Assembly: GCF_027497355.1 (NCBI RefSeq)
Contig: NZ_CP114909.1
Location: forward strand, 4,731,001-4,795,000
Reading direction: 5' to 3'
DNA: 64,000 nt
Origin: Micromonospora sp. WMMA1947
Lineage (GTDB): Bacteria; Actinomycetota; Actinomycetes; Mycobacteriales; Micromonosporaceae
Part shown: piece after piece, positions 10,462 through 18,857 of the stretch
How the letters are laid out: each line of letters opens with the position of its first letter
Position numbering within the stretch: position 1 is the stretch's first letter
The notes under the pieces: model-generated
Database searches by the model: none
Seen by the model: only the letters and a program-made list of their open reading frames with translations
Told to the model about the DNA's origin: nothing
Position numbers and translations under genes: made by a program

Positions 10462-11720
10462 CCGCCGTCATCACCGGCATGGGCCTGTTCACCCCGGCCG
10501 GGCGCGGCGCGGCGGACACGTTCGACGCGCTCGTCTCCGGCCGCTCCGGGCTGCGCCGCCCGCCCGAGGGACACCCGGCGGCCGACAGCCTGGAGGCGGC
10601 CGGGCTGCTGCCGGACATCGACCCGCGCAGCGTCGCCTCCGGACCGGAGACGAAGGTGCTCGACCGGGTGGTGCTGCTCGCCCTGATCACCGCCGCCGAG
10701 GCGCTCGCCGACGCCGGCATCGAGGTGGGGCGCGACGTCGACCCGGAGCGGATCGCGGTGATCGTCGGCGGTGTCGGCGGAATGTCCACGCTGGAGGGCC
10801 AGGTGCTCGCCCGGGCCGCCCGGGGCCGGGCGGCGGTCAGCCCGTACCTGCTCACCGGCATCCTGCCGAACATGCCGTCGGCGCGGATCGCCATCGCGCA
10901 CGGCATCCGCGGTTACAGCTCGTCGGTCGGCACCGCCTGCGCCTCCGGCGCCCAGGCCGTCGCCGACGGTGTGCGCCTCATCCGCTCCGGCGAGGCCGAC
11001 GTGGTGGTGTGCGGGGCGAGCGAGGCGCCGCTGTTCGGCACGTTCGCCGACACGTTCGGCAACGCCCGGGCGCTGGCCCGGGGCTGGGACGAACCAACCG
11101 AGGCGAGCCGTCCGTTCGACAAGCGGCGCAACGGCTTCGTGCTGTCCGAGGGCGCGGCGCTGCTGGTGCTGGAGCGCGCCGGCCACGCCGACGGACGGGG
11201 TGTGCGCGGCTACGCCGAGGTCGCCGGTTTCGGGGCGAACACCGACGCGTACCACCCGACCGCGCCACGGCCGGACGGCGCGGGCGCGGCGGCGTGCATG
11301 CGCCGGGCGCTCGCGGCGGGCGGGGTCGAGCCCGCCGACGTCGGGTACGTCAACGCGCACGGCACCGGCACCAAGCTCGGTGACGTCGCCGAGACGGTCG
11401 CGCTCGCCGAGGTGTTCGGCGCCGGTGGCGTGCCGGTCAGCTCCACCAAGGCGCTCACCGGGCACCTGCTCGGCGCATCGGGGGTGCTGGAGGCCGCCGC
11501 CACCGCGCTGGCGCTCGACAGTGGCCTGCTGCCACCCACCTACCACCTGGACGACCCGGACCCGGAGTGCGAGGCGGACCACGTCCGCGCCGTGCCCCGG
11601 CCCACCCGGGCCGGCCATGCGCTGACGAACTCGTTCGGGTTCGGCGGCCAGAACGTCAGCCTGCTCCTGCGCCGGCTCTCCGGGCCGGCCCGCCGGGCCG
11701 CCACCCCGGCCGCGGGCTGA
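10458..11720 (+). CDS. Beta-ketoacyl-ACP synthase (FabF-like, complete triad)
   Basis: 420 aa from GTG 10458. All three catalytic residues are present: Cys161 in VGTACASGAQ, His301 in NAHGTGTKLGD and His336 in KALTGHLLGASG. It is therefore the competent condensing enzyme of the second block. No adjacent classical CLF is seen; the Cys-Asn-His KS (7110) and the partial KS-like protein (8237) may fill that place. Overlaps the upstream ligase by 4 bp. A primary-metabolism FabF is unlikely because fab genes (fabD, fabH, acpP) are absent. Confidence 0.9.
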   Translation: MTAVITGMGLFTPAGRGAADTFDALVSGRSGLRRPPEGHPAADSLEAAGLLPDIDPRSVASGPETKVLDRVVLLALITAAEALADAGIEVGRDVDPERIAVIVGGVGGMSTLEGQVLARAARGRAAVSPYLLTGILPNMPSARIAIAHGIRGYSSSVGTACASGAQAVADGVRLIRSGEADVVVCGASEAPLFGTFADTFGNARALARGWDEPTEASRPFDKRRNGFVLSEGAALLVLERAGHADGRGVRGYAEVAGFGANTDAYHPTAPRPDGAGAAACMRRALAAGGVEPADVGYVNAHGTGTKLGDVAETVALAEVFGAGGVPVSSTKALTGHLLGASGVLEAAATALALDSGLLPPTYHLDDPDPECEADHVRAVPRPTRAGHALTNSFGFGGQNVSLLLRRLSGPARRAATPAAG

Positions 11721-11780
11721 CCGGACTCCAGTCCCGGGCGTCCGTCCGGGTCGCGATCACGGGGGGAACAGGGGAAGCCC

Positions 11781-12857
11781 ATGACCATCAACGGGATAGA
11801 TCATCTGGAACTGTACGTGGGGGACGCCCGGCAGGCGGCCTTCTACTTCGACAACGCCGTCGGTTTCCGGCTGTGCGGGCAGGGCGGTCCGGAGACCGGG
11901 CTGGACGGTCAGCGGTCGCTGCTGCTGGCCCAGGCCGGCATCCGGCTGCTGCTGACCACCGGACTGTCCGCCGAGCACCCGGCCGCCACGTACGTTCACC
12001 GGCACGGCGACGGCATCGCCGTGGTGGCGCTCGCCGTCGACGACGCCGCCGGGGCGTACACGGAACTGGTCGACCGGGGCGCGACGGCGCTGAGCCCGCC
12101 GCGCACCTTCACCGGCGCGGACGCCGAGGTGGTGGTCGCCGAGGTCGGCGGCTTCGGCGACGTGGTGCACCGCCTGGTCGAGCGGCGCGGCGCCCCGGGC
12201 GTGTTCCTGCCCGGGGCGATCGAGCCGGTGACCGCGCCGGACGGGGAGGACACGCTGCTGGCCGAGGTCGACCACCTCGCGATCTGCGTGCCGCCGGGGC
12301 AGCTCGACGAGATCGTCGCGCACTACGAGAAGGTGTTCGGCTTCGCCGACATCTTCACCGAGCACATCGAGGTCGCCGGCCAGGCGATGAACTCCAAGGT
12401 GGTGCAGAGCCCGTCCGGGACTGTCACGTTCGTGCTGCTGGAGCCGGACACCAGCGCCCGGCCGGGGCAGATCGAGGACTTCCTGCGCTGGCACGCCGGT
12501 GCCGGGGTGCAGCACCTGGGCCTGCGTACCGACGACATCGTCACCGCCGTCGGCGCGCTCGCCGGGCGGGGGGTGCGCTTCGCCAGCACCCCGGGCGCCT
12601 ACTACGACGGGCTGGAGCAGCGGGTCGGCCGGTTGGACGCGCCGGTGGACCGGCTGCGCGACCTGAGCATCCTGGTCGACTCCGACCACGACGGCCAGCT
12701 GCTGCAGATCTTCACCGAGTCGATGCACGTGCGTCGCACCCTCTTCCTCGAACTCATCGAGCGGCGCGGGGCGCGCACCTTCGGCAGCGGCAACATCAAG
12801 GCGCTCTACGAAGCGAAGGAACGCGAGCTGGCCGCGGCGGAAGGGGTTACGGCATGA
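11781..12857 (+). CDS. hmaS: 4-hydroxymandelate synthase (HmaS)
   Basis: 358 aa, two-VOC-domain Fe(II) dioxygenase. HmaS converts 4-hydroxyphenylpyruvate and O2 to (S)-4-hydroxymandelate. Metal ligands fit His165 (EVDHLAICV), His245 (GVQHLGLRT) and Glu324 (LFLELIERRG). The text EHIEVAGQAMNSKVVQS and the C-terminal GSGNIKALYEA match the HmaS of glycopeptide clusters closely, from memory of that family; homogentisate-forming HPPDs differ in the AMNS segment. A strong ribosome site (ggggaagcc) precedes ATG 11781. Its pathway partners HmO and HpgT lie at 26560-29008, which supports HmaS over HPPD. It is followed by a PhyH gene with a 4-bp overlap. Confidence 0.88.
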   Translation: MTINGIDHLELYVGDARQAAFYFDNAVGFRLCGQGGPETGLDGQRSLLLAQAGIRLLLTTGLSAEHPAATYVHRHGDGIAVVALAVDDAAGAYTELVDRGATALSPPRTFTGADAEVVVAEVGGFGDVVHRLVERRGAPGVFLPGAIEPVTAPDGEDTLLAEVDHLAICVPPGQLDEIVAHYEKVFGFADIFTEHIEVAGQAMNSKVVQSPSGTVTFVLLEPDTSARPGQIEDFLRWHAGAGVQHLGLRTDDIVTAVGALAGRGVRFASTPGAYYDGLEQRVGRLDAPVDRLRDLSILVDSDHDGQLLQIFTESMHVRRTLFLELIERRGARTFGSGNIKALYEAKERELAAAEGVTA

Positions 12858-13777
12858 CCACCATCGATCCCGGGCTGACCGCCGAGGAGGAGGCGCTGCT
12901 CCCCTCCGACGAGGACGTCCGGCACTACGCCGAGCACGGCTGGTACCTGTCGAAGAAGCTGCTCACCGACGACGAGGTGGACGAGCTGGTCGCCGCCACC
13001 GACAGCTACTACGCCGGGGAACGCGACCGGCGCCTGCCGGTACGGCCGCCGAAGCTGGCCTACTGGGAACCGTCGAAGGGTGACGTGCAGCGGCACAACG
13101 ACTACGTCCACCACGAGCACGACGGCATCGCCCGCATTCTGCGCAAGCCGCTGATCGGCGCGGTCGCCGCCCGGCTGGCCCGGGCCGCCGAGATCCGCAT
13201 CTTCCAGTCCACGCTGATCTGGAAGCCGCCGATCGCCGGTGAGCCGTCGAACATCGTGCCCTGGCACTTCGACAAGCACTACTGGGCGTCCTCGTCGTCG
13301 GAGAACATGCTCACCGCGTTCATCCCGTTCCACGACTGCGGCGAGGAGATGGGCACCATCACCATGGTCGACGGCTCCCACCGCTGGCGGGAGATCGGCG
13401 CCGACGACACGGTGGTGCGGCACTTCGCCGACCGGGACCGCGACCAGCTCGAGGCGATGCTCGCCGAGAACGCCGCGTACAACGGGGCGACGATCCGCAA
13501 GATCCCCATGGTGATCCCCAAGGGACACATGAGTTTCCACCACTGCCGCACCTACCACGGCAGCGGTGCGAACGTCAGCGGGCGGCCCCGCCGGGCCGTC
13601 TCGCTGCACCTGCAGGACGGCGACAACGCCTGGCGGGAGTACCCGCTCTCCGACGGCACGCTCGCCGCGTACAACCACGACGTGCTGGTCCGCCGCACCC
13701 ACGAGGGCCGGCCGGACTACGCGGACCCCGATTACTGCCCGGTCATCTGGCGCGACCGCGCCCAGCAGGGAGGCTGA
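12854..13777 (+). CDS. Phytanoyl-CoA dioxygenase (PhyH) family Fe(II)/2-oxoglutarate oxygenase
   Basis: 307 aa. The metal-binding HxD is visible in PWHFDKHYW and a distal His in [14 protein letters not shown], followed by an Arg-rich strand ([10 protein letters not shown]) that could bind 2-oxoglutarate. Such enzymes in biosynthetic clusters hydroxylate, epoxidise or desaturate small or carrier-bound substrates. ATG 12854 overlaps the hmaS stop, so it is cotranslated with the mandelate synthase and may act on the same aryl substrate; this is inference. Confidence 0.85.
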   Translation: MTTIDPGLTAEEEALLPSDEDVRHYAEHGWYLSKKLLTDDEVDELVAATDSYYAGERDRRLPVRPPKLAYWEPSKGDVQRHNDYVHHEHDGIARILRKPLIGAVAARLARAAEIRIFQSTLIWKPPIAGEPSNIVPWHFDKHYWASSSSENMLTAFIPFHDCGEEMGTITMVDGSHRWREIGADDTVVRHFADRDRDQLEAMLAENAAYNGATIRKIPMVIPKGHMSFHHCRTYHGSGANVSGRPRRAVSLHLQDGDNAWREYPLSDGTLAAYNHDVLVRRTHEGRPDYADPDYCPVIWRDRAQQGG

Positions 13778-13779
13778 CA

Positions 13780-14577
13780 ATGTCACGGTACGACTGGGGT
13801 AAGACGCACCCGGGCATCGAGCGGCTGGAGCGGGCGGTGACCGAGCGCCGCGACGTGGTGGTCAAGCACCCCCTCTACGCCAACCTCGACACCCACGACG
13901 CGCTCGTCACGTTCATGGAGCACCACGTCTTCGCCGTCTGGGACTTCATGTCCCTGCTGAAGTCGCTGCAGCGGCAGCTCACCTGCGTCACGGTGCCGTG
14001 GATCCCGACCGGGCCGACCGGCAGCCGCCGCCTGATCAACGACATCGTCATGGTCGAGGAGAGCGACGAGCTGGGCGACGGCTACATCAGCCACTTCGAG
14101 CTGTACGTGCAGGGCATGACCGAGGCCGGCGCCGACACCACCGCCGTGAACAAGCTCGTCGACCTGCTGCGCGACGGCAGCCCGGTCACCGAGGCGCTCG
14201 GCGCCGCCGGCGTCCCCGCGGCGTCGGCCGCGTTCGCCGGCACCACCTGGCGGATCATCGAGACCACCCCGGTGCACTGCCAGGCCGCGGCGTTCGCGTT
14301 CGGCCGCGAGGACCTCATCCCGGAGATGTTCACCCAGGTCGTCGCCGTCAACGAACGCAGCAACCGGCTCAACAAGTTCGTCGACTACCTGGAGCGGCAC
14401 ATCGAGGTCGACGGCGAGCAGCACACCCCGATGGCCATGCAGATGCTGGCCGACCTGTGCGGCGACGACGACACCAAGTGGCAGGAGTGCGCCGACACGG
14501 TGAACGCCGCGCTGACCGCCCGCGCCCGCCTCTGGGACGACATCCTCGCCGCCGTCAAGGAGGGCCGTCCGGCGTGA
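13780..14577 (+). CDS. DUF3050-like haem-oxygenase-fold (putative diiron) protein
   Basis: 265 aa, almost all helical. The text [24 protein letters not shown]... start and the [17 protein letters not shown] and [10 protein letters not shown] segments fit the DUF3050 family of the TenA/haem-oxygenase-like superfamily. Candidate metal ligands are Glu/His in [23 protein letters not shown] and HxxxDGxxH. Relatives of this fold include diiron oxidases that cleave or oxidise amino-acid-derived substrates; no reaction is known to me for DUF3050 itself. It starts 2 bp after the PhyH stop and its stop overlaps E1 alpha. Function in the pathway is open. Confidence 0.78.
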   Translation: MSRYDWGKTHPGIERLERAVTERRDVVVKHPLYANLDTHDALVTFMEHHVFAVWDFMSLLKSLQRQLTCVTVPWIPTGPTGSRRLINDIVMVEESDELGDGYISHFELYVQGMTEAGADTTAVNKLVDLLRDGSPVTEALGAAGVPAASAAFAGTTWRIIETTPVHCQAAAFAFGREDLIPEMFTQVVAVNERSNRLNKFVDYLERHIEVDGEQHTPMAMQMLADLCGDDDTKWQECADTVNAALTARARLWDDILAAVKEGRPA

Positions 14578-15545
14578 CCGGCTCCGACCCGCTCCGGCTC
14601 TACCGGACGGTCCGGCTGATCCGCCGCTTCGAGGAACGCGCGATCGAGCTGGTCCGCGCCGGGGAGATCGTCGGCGGCATCCACCCGTACCTCGGTCAGG
14701 AGGGGATCGCCGCCGGTGTCTGCGCGGCGCTGTCCGCCGCGGACCTGGTCACCGGCACCCACCGCGGGCACGGGCACGTGCTGGCGAAGGGCGCCGACCC
14801 GGCCCGGATGCTGGCCGAGCTGTGCGGCCGGGTCACCGGGCTCAACCGGGGCCGGGGCGGGTCGATGCACGCCGCCGACTTCGGCGTCGGCGTCCTCGGC
14901 GCCAACGCCATCGTCGGAGCCGCCGGCGCGATCCTCACCGGAGCGGTGTGGGAGCGCCGGCGGCGCGGCGCCGACATCGTCGGCGCCACCTTCTTCGGCG
15001 ACGGCGCGGTGAACGAGGGCATGCTCCTGGAGGCGTTCAACCTGGCCGCGCTCTGGCGGGTACCGGTGCTGTTCGTCTGCGAGAACAACGGCTACGCCAC
15101 CACCATGCCCGTCGAGGGCGCGGTCGCCGGCACCATCGCCGGGCGGGCCGCCGCCTTCGGCATGCCGGCCGTCGTCGTCGACGGGCAGGACCCGGAGGCG
15201 GTACGCGAGGTCACCGCCGCCGCCGTCGCGCGGATGCGCGCCGGCGGCGGACCCGAGCTGGTCGAGGCCCGCACCTACCGCTTCGACGCCCACCACACCT
15301 TCGAACATCAGGTACGCCTCGACTACCGGCCGCCGGAGGAGGTGGCCGAGGGCCGGTCCCGCGATCCGGTCGACATCGCCGGCGCGCGGCTCGACCCGGC
15401 GGTACGCGCCGAGGTGGACGCCGCCGTCGAGGCGGAACTGGACGCCGCCGTCGCCTACGCGCTCGCCGGACCGCACCCCGACCCGGCCACCGCACTGGAC
15501 CACCTGTACGCCAGCGGGCTCACCGCCCGGACCGGAGGTGGCTGA
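14574..15545 (+). CDS. Thiamine-diphosphate-dependent 2-oxoacid dehydrogenase E1 alpha (cluster copy)
   Basis: 323 aa. The ThDP/Mg motif is visible: GDG at 142-144 ([10 protein letters not shown]) and NN at 171-172 (FVCENNGYA). [14 protein letters not shown] and the [10 protein letters not shown] loop are typical of the acetoin/pyruvate E1 alpha class. With E1 beta it should decarboxylate a 2-oxo acid (or take a two-carbon unit from a ketose) to make an active aldehyde or acyl group. There is no E2 or E3 gene in this operon, so the acyl acceptor may be a carrier protein or another pathway substrate. GTG start overlaps the DUF3050 stop. Confidence 0.9.
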   Translation: MTGSDPLRLYRTVRLIRRFEERAIELVRAGEIVGGIHPYLGQEGIAAGVCAALSAADLVTGTHRGHGHVLAKGADPARMLAELCGRVTGLNRGRGGSMHAADFGVGVLGANAIVGAAGAILTGAVWERRRRGADIVGATFFGDGAVNEGMLLEAFNLAALWRVPVLFVCENNGYATTMPVEGAVAGTIAGRAAAFGMPAVVVDGQDPEAVREVTAAAVARMRAGGGPELVEARTYRFDAHHTFEHQVRLDYRPPEEVAEGRSRDPVDIAGARLDPAVRAEVDAAVEAELDAAVAYALAGPHPDPATALDHLYASGLTARTGGG

Positions 15546-16511
15546 ATGCCCCGGCTCTCCTACCGCAGGGCGCTCACCCGGGCCCTCGCCGACGAGATGG
15601 CCCGCGACGAGTCGGTCGTGGTGCTCGGCGAGGACATCCGGGTGGCCGCCGCGAACGTCACCACCGGACTGCTGAAGAAGTTCGGCCCGGAACGGGTCCG
15701 CGACACGCCCCTGTCCGAGCAGGCCTTCACCAGCTTCGCCACCGGCGCGGCGCTGGCCGGTGCCCGCCCGGTGGTGGAGTTCCAGATCCCGTCGCTGCTG
15801 TTCCTGGTCTTCGAGCAGATCGTCAACCACGCGCACAAGTTCCCGCTGATGACCGGCGGCCAGTGCGCGGTGCCGGTCACGTACGTGGTGCCCGGCTCCG
15901 GCTCCCGCACCGGCTGGGCCGGGCAGCACTCCGACCACCCGTACGCGTTGTTCGCCCACGTCGGGGTGACCACTGTCGTACCGGCCACCCCGGCCGACGC
16001 GTACGGGCTGCTGGTCTCCGCGATCCGCTGCGACGACCCGGTGGTGGTCTTCGCCCCGGCCGGCGCCCTCGACCTGCGCGCCGACGTCACCGACCCGGCG
16101 CCGGTGCCGCTGGGCCGCGGGATCGTCCGCCGCGGCGGCACCGACGTGACGGTGGTGGCGGTCGGGCACCTCGTGCACGACGCGCTCGCCGTCGCCGAGG
16201 AACTCGCCGGCCAGGCGTCGGTGGAGGTGTTCGACCCCCGCACGCTCTACCCGTTCGACTGGGACGGCCTCGTCGAGTCGGTGAGCCGCACCGGGCGGCT
16301 GGTCGTCGTCGACGACGGCAACCGCTCCTGCGGCATCGCCGGGGAGATCATCGCCACGGTGGTCGAGCGGGTCCGGCTGACCGCCCCACCCCGGCGCGTG
16401 ACCCGGCCCGACGGCGCGGTGCTGCCCTTCGCGCCCGCCCTGGACCGCGCCGTGCAACCCGGCCGCGACCAGCTCACCGCCGCCATCCAACTGACCCTCA
16501 AGGACGGATGA
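15546..16511 (+). CDS. 2-oxoacid dehydrogenase E1 beta (cluster copy)
   Basis: 321 aa transketolase-like beta subunit. The text VVLGEDIRVAAANVTTGLLKKFG, DTPLSEQAFTSFATGAALAG and HSDHPYALFAHV is that of PDH/acetoin E1 beta proteins, and the C-terminal transketolase domain (VEVFDPRTLYPFDWDGL) is complete. It begins immediately after the E1 alpha stop. The pair forms the alpha2beta2 E1 core. A second, unrelated E1 pair with its own E2 lies at 47674-51406, so this copy is probably dedicated to the cluster. Confidence 0.9.
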   Translation: MPRLSYRRALTRALADEMARDESVVVLGEDIRVAAANVTTGLLKKFGPERVRDTPLSEQAFTSFATGAALAGARPVVEFQIPSLLFLVFEQIVNHAHKFPLMTGGQCAVPVTYVVPGSGSRTGWAGQHSDHPYALFAHVGVTTVVPATPADAYGLLVSAIRCDDPVVVFAPAGALDLRADVTDPAPVPLGRGIVRRGGTDVTVVAVGHLVHDALAVAEELAGQASVEVFDPRTLYPFDWDGLVESVSRTGRLVVVDDGNRSCGIAGEIIATVVERVRLTAPPRRVTRPDGAVLPFAPALDRAVQPGRDQLTAAIQLTLKDG

Positions 16512-16514
16512 ACG

Positions 16515-17864
16515 ATGGACCCGAACTACACGTGGCCGCCGCTCGGCCAGGCGTGGACCGACCTGCCCGAGTCCACCCGTACCGCGATGGTGACCACCGG
16601 CGCCGCGGCGTGGGAGAAGATCTTCCACGGCCGGGCCACGTACAACAAGCAGTGGCGGCTGGCCCGCCCGCCCGTGTTCACCGCCGACGCGTTCCGCGAG
16701 CTGAACGAGGTGTGCGACCGTATCGCCCAGCTCATCCTGGAGGCCTGCCGGCGTCGCGCCCGTACCGCCGGTGAGCTGCGCCTGCTGCTCGACGTGCCGG
16801 ACGGCGAGACCCGGCTGCTCGACCCGGACGAGGAACTGCACGAAGGGCTGCTCGCCGCGTACCGGCCGGACGTGCTGTTCTCCGGCGGCGTGCCGTGCAT
16901 CGTGGAGTACAACATCGACAGCAGCCTCGGCGGCGGCTTCGACGCCGACACCGTCATCCAGCGGTACGCCGAGCTGTACGGCACGCACGGCCTGCTCGAC
17001 GGCGCGCGGCCCGCGCCGTCCCTGCTGGAGCAGCGGTTCGTGGCCATCCGGGACACGCTCGGCCTGGCCGACGGCGCCCGGGTGGCGCTGCTGATGGACT
17101 TCGAGGCCGACTATCCGGGGCTGGACGACCCGGAGACGTTCATCCGGATCCTGTCCCCGCTGATCGACCAGGCCCGCCCGTTCGGCATCGACCTGGTCAT
17201 CGCCCCGGTCGCCACCGCAGCCCTCGACGAGCAGAACCGGCTGGTCGTCGGCGGGGCCCCGGTGGACGCCCTGTTCCGGCTGTTCGTGCCCAACCGCGTC
17301 ACGCCCAGCCCCGGCCTGGACGCGGTGGCCGGCGCGCTCGCCGCCGGCACGCTCCCGATGTTCGTCAGCAGCGCCGCCTGGCTGCTCAGCAACAAGCTGA
17401 ACTACGCCTGGCTCTGGGCCGACCTGGACCTGCTGGCGGAGGACGACCGGTCGCTGATCCGCCGGTACGTGCCGCACACCGTCGCGCTCACCGCCGACCA
17501 GCTCGACCGGGCGCTCGCCGAACAGGCCGACCTGGTCGCCAAGCCGGCCGGCGGCTCGGCCGGGCACGGGGTGCTGATCGGCCGGGAGATGACAGCTGTG
17601 GCGTGGGCGGACGGGGTACGCGCGGCCATCGCCGAGGGCGGCAACATCCTGCAGCGCTACCACGAGGCGGATCGGGTGGCGATGGACTTCGTGCAGATCG
17701 AGACCGGTGAGACGGTCACCGCCGACGTCCCGTACAGCCTCGCCCCGTACCTGTTCGACCGCACCGAATCGGGCGCGCTGGCGCGAGTCGGCTACCCGGG
17801 TTGCGACGAGGTCCTCAACCTGGCGAGAGGCGTCCTCCTGACCGGCATCCTCCTGACCGACTGA
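16515..17864 (+). CDS. ATP-grasp ligase (glutathionylspermidine-synthase/glutathione-synthetase-like)
   Basis: 449 aa. The central segment CIVEYNIDSSLGGGFD and the later LVAKPAGGSAGHGVLIG loop with a Lys, then EGGNILQRYHEADRV, fit an ATP-grasp fold that joins a carboxylate to an amine via acyl phosphate. Starts 3 bp after E1 beta; last gene of the operon. No NRPS condensation domain exists in the window, so this is the best candidate for amide-bond formation, for example to hydroxyphenylglycine made by HmaS/HmO/HpgT. Substrates are unknown and the family placement is by motif only. Confidence 0.72.
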   Translation: MDPNYTWPPLGQAWTDLPESTRTAMVTTGAAAWEKIFHGRATYNKQWRLARPPVFTADAFRELNEVCDRIAQLILEACRRRARTAGELRLLLDVPDGETRLLDPDEELHEGLLAAYRPDVLFSGGVPCIVEYNIDSSLGGGFDADTVIQRYAELYGTHGLLDGARPAPSLLEQRFVAIRDTLGLADGARVALLMDFEADYPGLDDPETFIRILSPLIDQARPFGIDLVIAPVATAALDEQNRLVVGGAPVDALFRLFVPNRVTPSPGLDAVAGALAAGTLPMFVSSAAWLLSNKLNYAWLWADLDLLAEDDRSLIRRYVPHTVALTADQLDRALAEQADLVAKPAGGSAGHGVLIGREMTAVAWADGVRAAIAEGGNILQRYHEADRVAMDFVQIETGETVTADVPYSLAPYLFDRTESGALARVGYPGCDEVLNLARGVLLTGILLTD

Positions 17865-17924
17865 CCCCGGTCCCTCCCCGTCCCCCCGTCTCCCCGTTCC
17901 CGTTCCCCCCTCCTCCCTCCCAGC

Positions 17925-17985
17925 GTTGATCAAGGAGTTTGTGTCCTCGCGGGGGCGTGTGACCGACCCAAACTCCTTGGTCAAC
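17925..17985. repeat. 61-bp palindrome, GTTGATCAAGGAGTTT family
   Basis: Arms of 21 bp at 17925-17945 and 17965-17985 are inverted with two mismatches (core TCAAGGAGTTT / AAACTCCTTGG). It follows the ATP-grasp stop after a pyrimidine-rich tract (17873-17923) and precedes a second palindrome. It could act as a bidirectional terminator between convergent genes, but its match to a palindrome style found elsewhere in the window favours a mobile or dispersed repeat. Confidence 0.8.
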
Positions 17986-18025
17986 AACGTGGATCCGGCC
18001 CGGCGATTGGCCTCGGCCCCTGACT

Positions 18026-18090
18026 CCGTTGATCATGAAGTTGGCGGGGACAAAATGGACGCAGAGCGCCGTCAACTTCATGATCAACGG
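18026..18090. repeat. 65-bp palindrome, CCGTTGATCATGAAGTTG family
   Basis: Perfect 18-bp arms: CCGTTGATCATGAAGTTG (18026-18043) and its inverse (18073-18090). A second copy of the same length with a similar interior (GGGACAAAATGGAC here, GGGGCAAAACGGAC there) is at 51728-51792. A purine-rich G tract follows at once (18088-18134). Confidence 0.88.
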
Positions 18091-18134
18091 GGGCGGAGGC
18101 GGAGGCGGGGGCGGGGCGGAGGCGCCGGGCGCGG

Positions 18135-18815
18135 TCAGGGGTGGGGGAGGTGGGTGGAGAGGACCTTCAGGGTTTCGGCGGTGGCTATCGCGTCGCTGCG
18201 GGCGCTGCCGTGCCGGCCGTCGCTGCTGTACAGCGACGGGTCGGCCACCAGCGGATGGTCGGTCAGGTGGACGTGCAGCGTGCCCAGCCGTTCGGCCACG
18301 CCCCGGGTGTGCCGGGACAGCAGGCGCATCCGCTCGCCGAGCGCCGCGCGCAACGTCTCCGGCACCGCCGGGCTGTGCGACACGTCGAACATGCCCACGG
18401 TGATCACGTCCGCCCCGGCCTCCCGCAGCGCGGTGATCATGGCGGTCAGCTCGGCGTCGACCGCTTCGGCGTCGTAGGCGGACCGGAACGCGTCGTTGCC
18501 GCCGCACACCACGAGGGCCAGGTCCGGTTCGAAGGCCAGCGCGTCGGCGAGCTGGGTGGCCCGGACCTCGTGCGCGCGCAGTCCGCGCCGGCCCAGGTTC
18601 CGGTAGGCCAGTTCCGGGCGTATCGCGCGCAGCTCGGCGGCGATCCGGTCGGCCCACTGGAGGTCGGGGTAGCCGTCGGCCGGCTCGCACAGCCCTTCCG
18701 CGACGCTGTCACCCAGCACCACGAACCGGCGCCACGGGTGCCCGCGCAGCAGGTCGGCGGCCTCTCCCGGCCGCAGGCACCACGGGTCGGTTGCCTCGGT
18801 CAACGTCGATGGCAT
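18135..18815 (-). CDS. SGNH/GDSL hydrolase family protein
   Basis: 226 aa, no signal peptide. Block I is VVLGDSVAEGLCEP (nucleophile Ser), block III is VVCGGNDAF, and a C-terminal Asp/His pair fits SSDGRHGSARSD. It resembles cytosolic SGNH esterases common in actinomycetes (substrate unknown). It is the last gene of a minus-strand group and convergent with the ATP-grasp gene across the palindrome pair. Confidence 0.85.
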   Translation of the reverse strand: MPSTLTEATDPWCLRPGEAADLLRGHPWRRFVVLGDSVAEGLCEPADGYPDLQWADRIAAELRAIRPELAYRNLGRRGLRAHEVRATQLADALAFEPDLALVVCGGNDAFRSAYDAEAVDAELTAMITALREAGADVITVGMFDVSHSPAVPETLRAALGERMRLLSRHTRGVAERLGTLHVHLTDHPLVADPSLYSSDGRHGSARSDAIATAETLKVLSTHLPHP

Positions 18816-18857
18816 GACCGGCAGGCTAGCCGAGCGCCCGGCGCGGCAAAAGAGGGC

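Noticed and set aside
7110..11720. Primary fatty-acid synthase locus
   Set aside because: No fabD, fabH, KR or DH genes; ligases, an atypical KS and oxygenases point to specialised metabolism.
11781..12857. Homogentisate-forming 4-hydroxyphenylpyruvate dioxygenase
   Set aside because: Active-site neighbourhood (AMNSKVVQS, C-terminal GSGNIKALYEA) and the presence of HmO and HpgT favour hydroxymandelate synthase. Not excluded without alignment.
14385..17987. Very long open frame on the minus strand opposite DUF3050, E1 and ATP-grasp genes (also 5010-8327 opposite the ligase/KS genes)
   Set aside because: Translations are Arg/Gly/Val/His-rich without any domain, and they lie opposite well-recognised + strand genes. 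Long antisense frames are expected at this GC content.
17925..18090. Insertion sequence or transposon remnant
   Set aside because: No transposase fragment and no clear target-site duplications; only palindromic elements are visible. A MITE origin remains possible and is reported as such.
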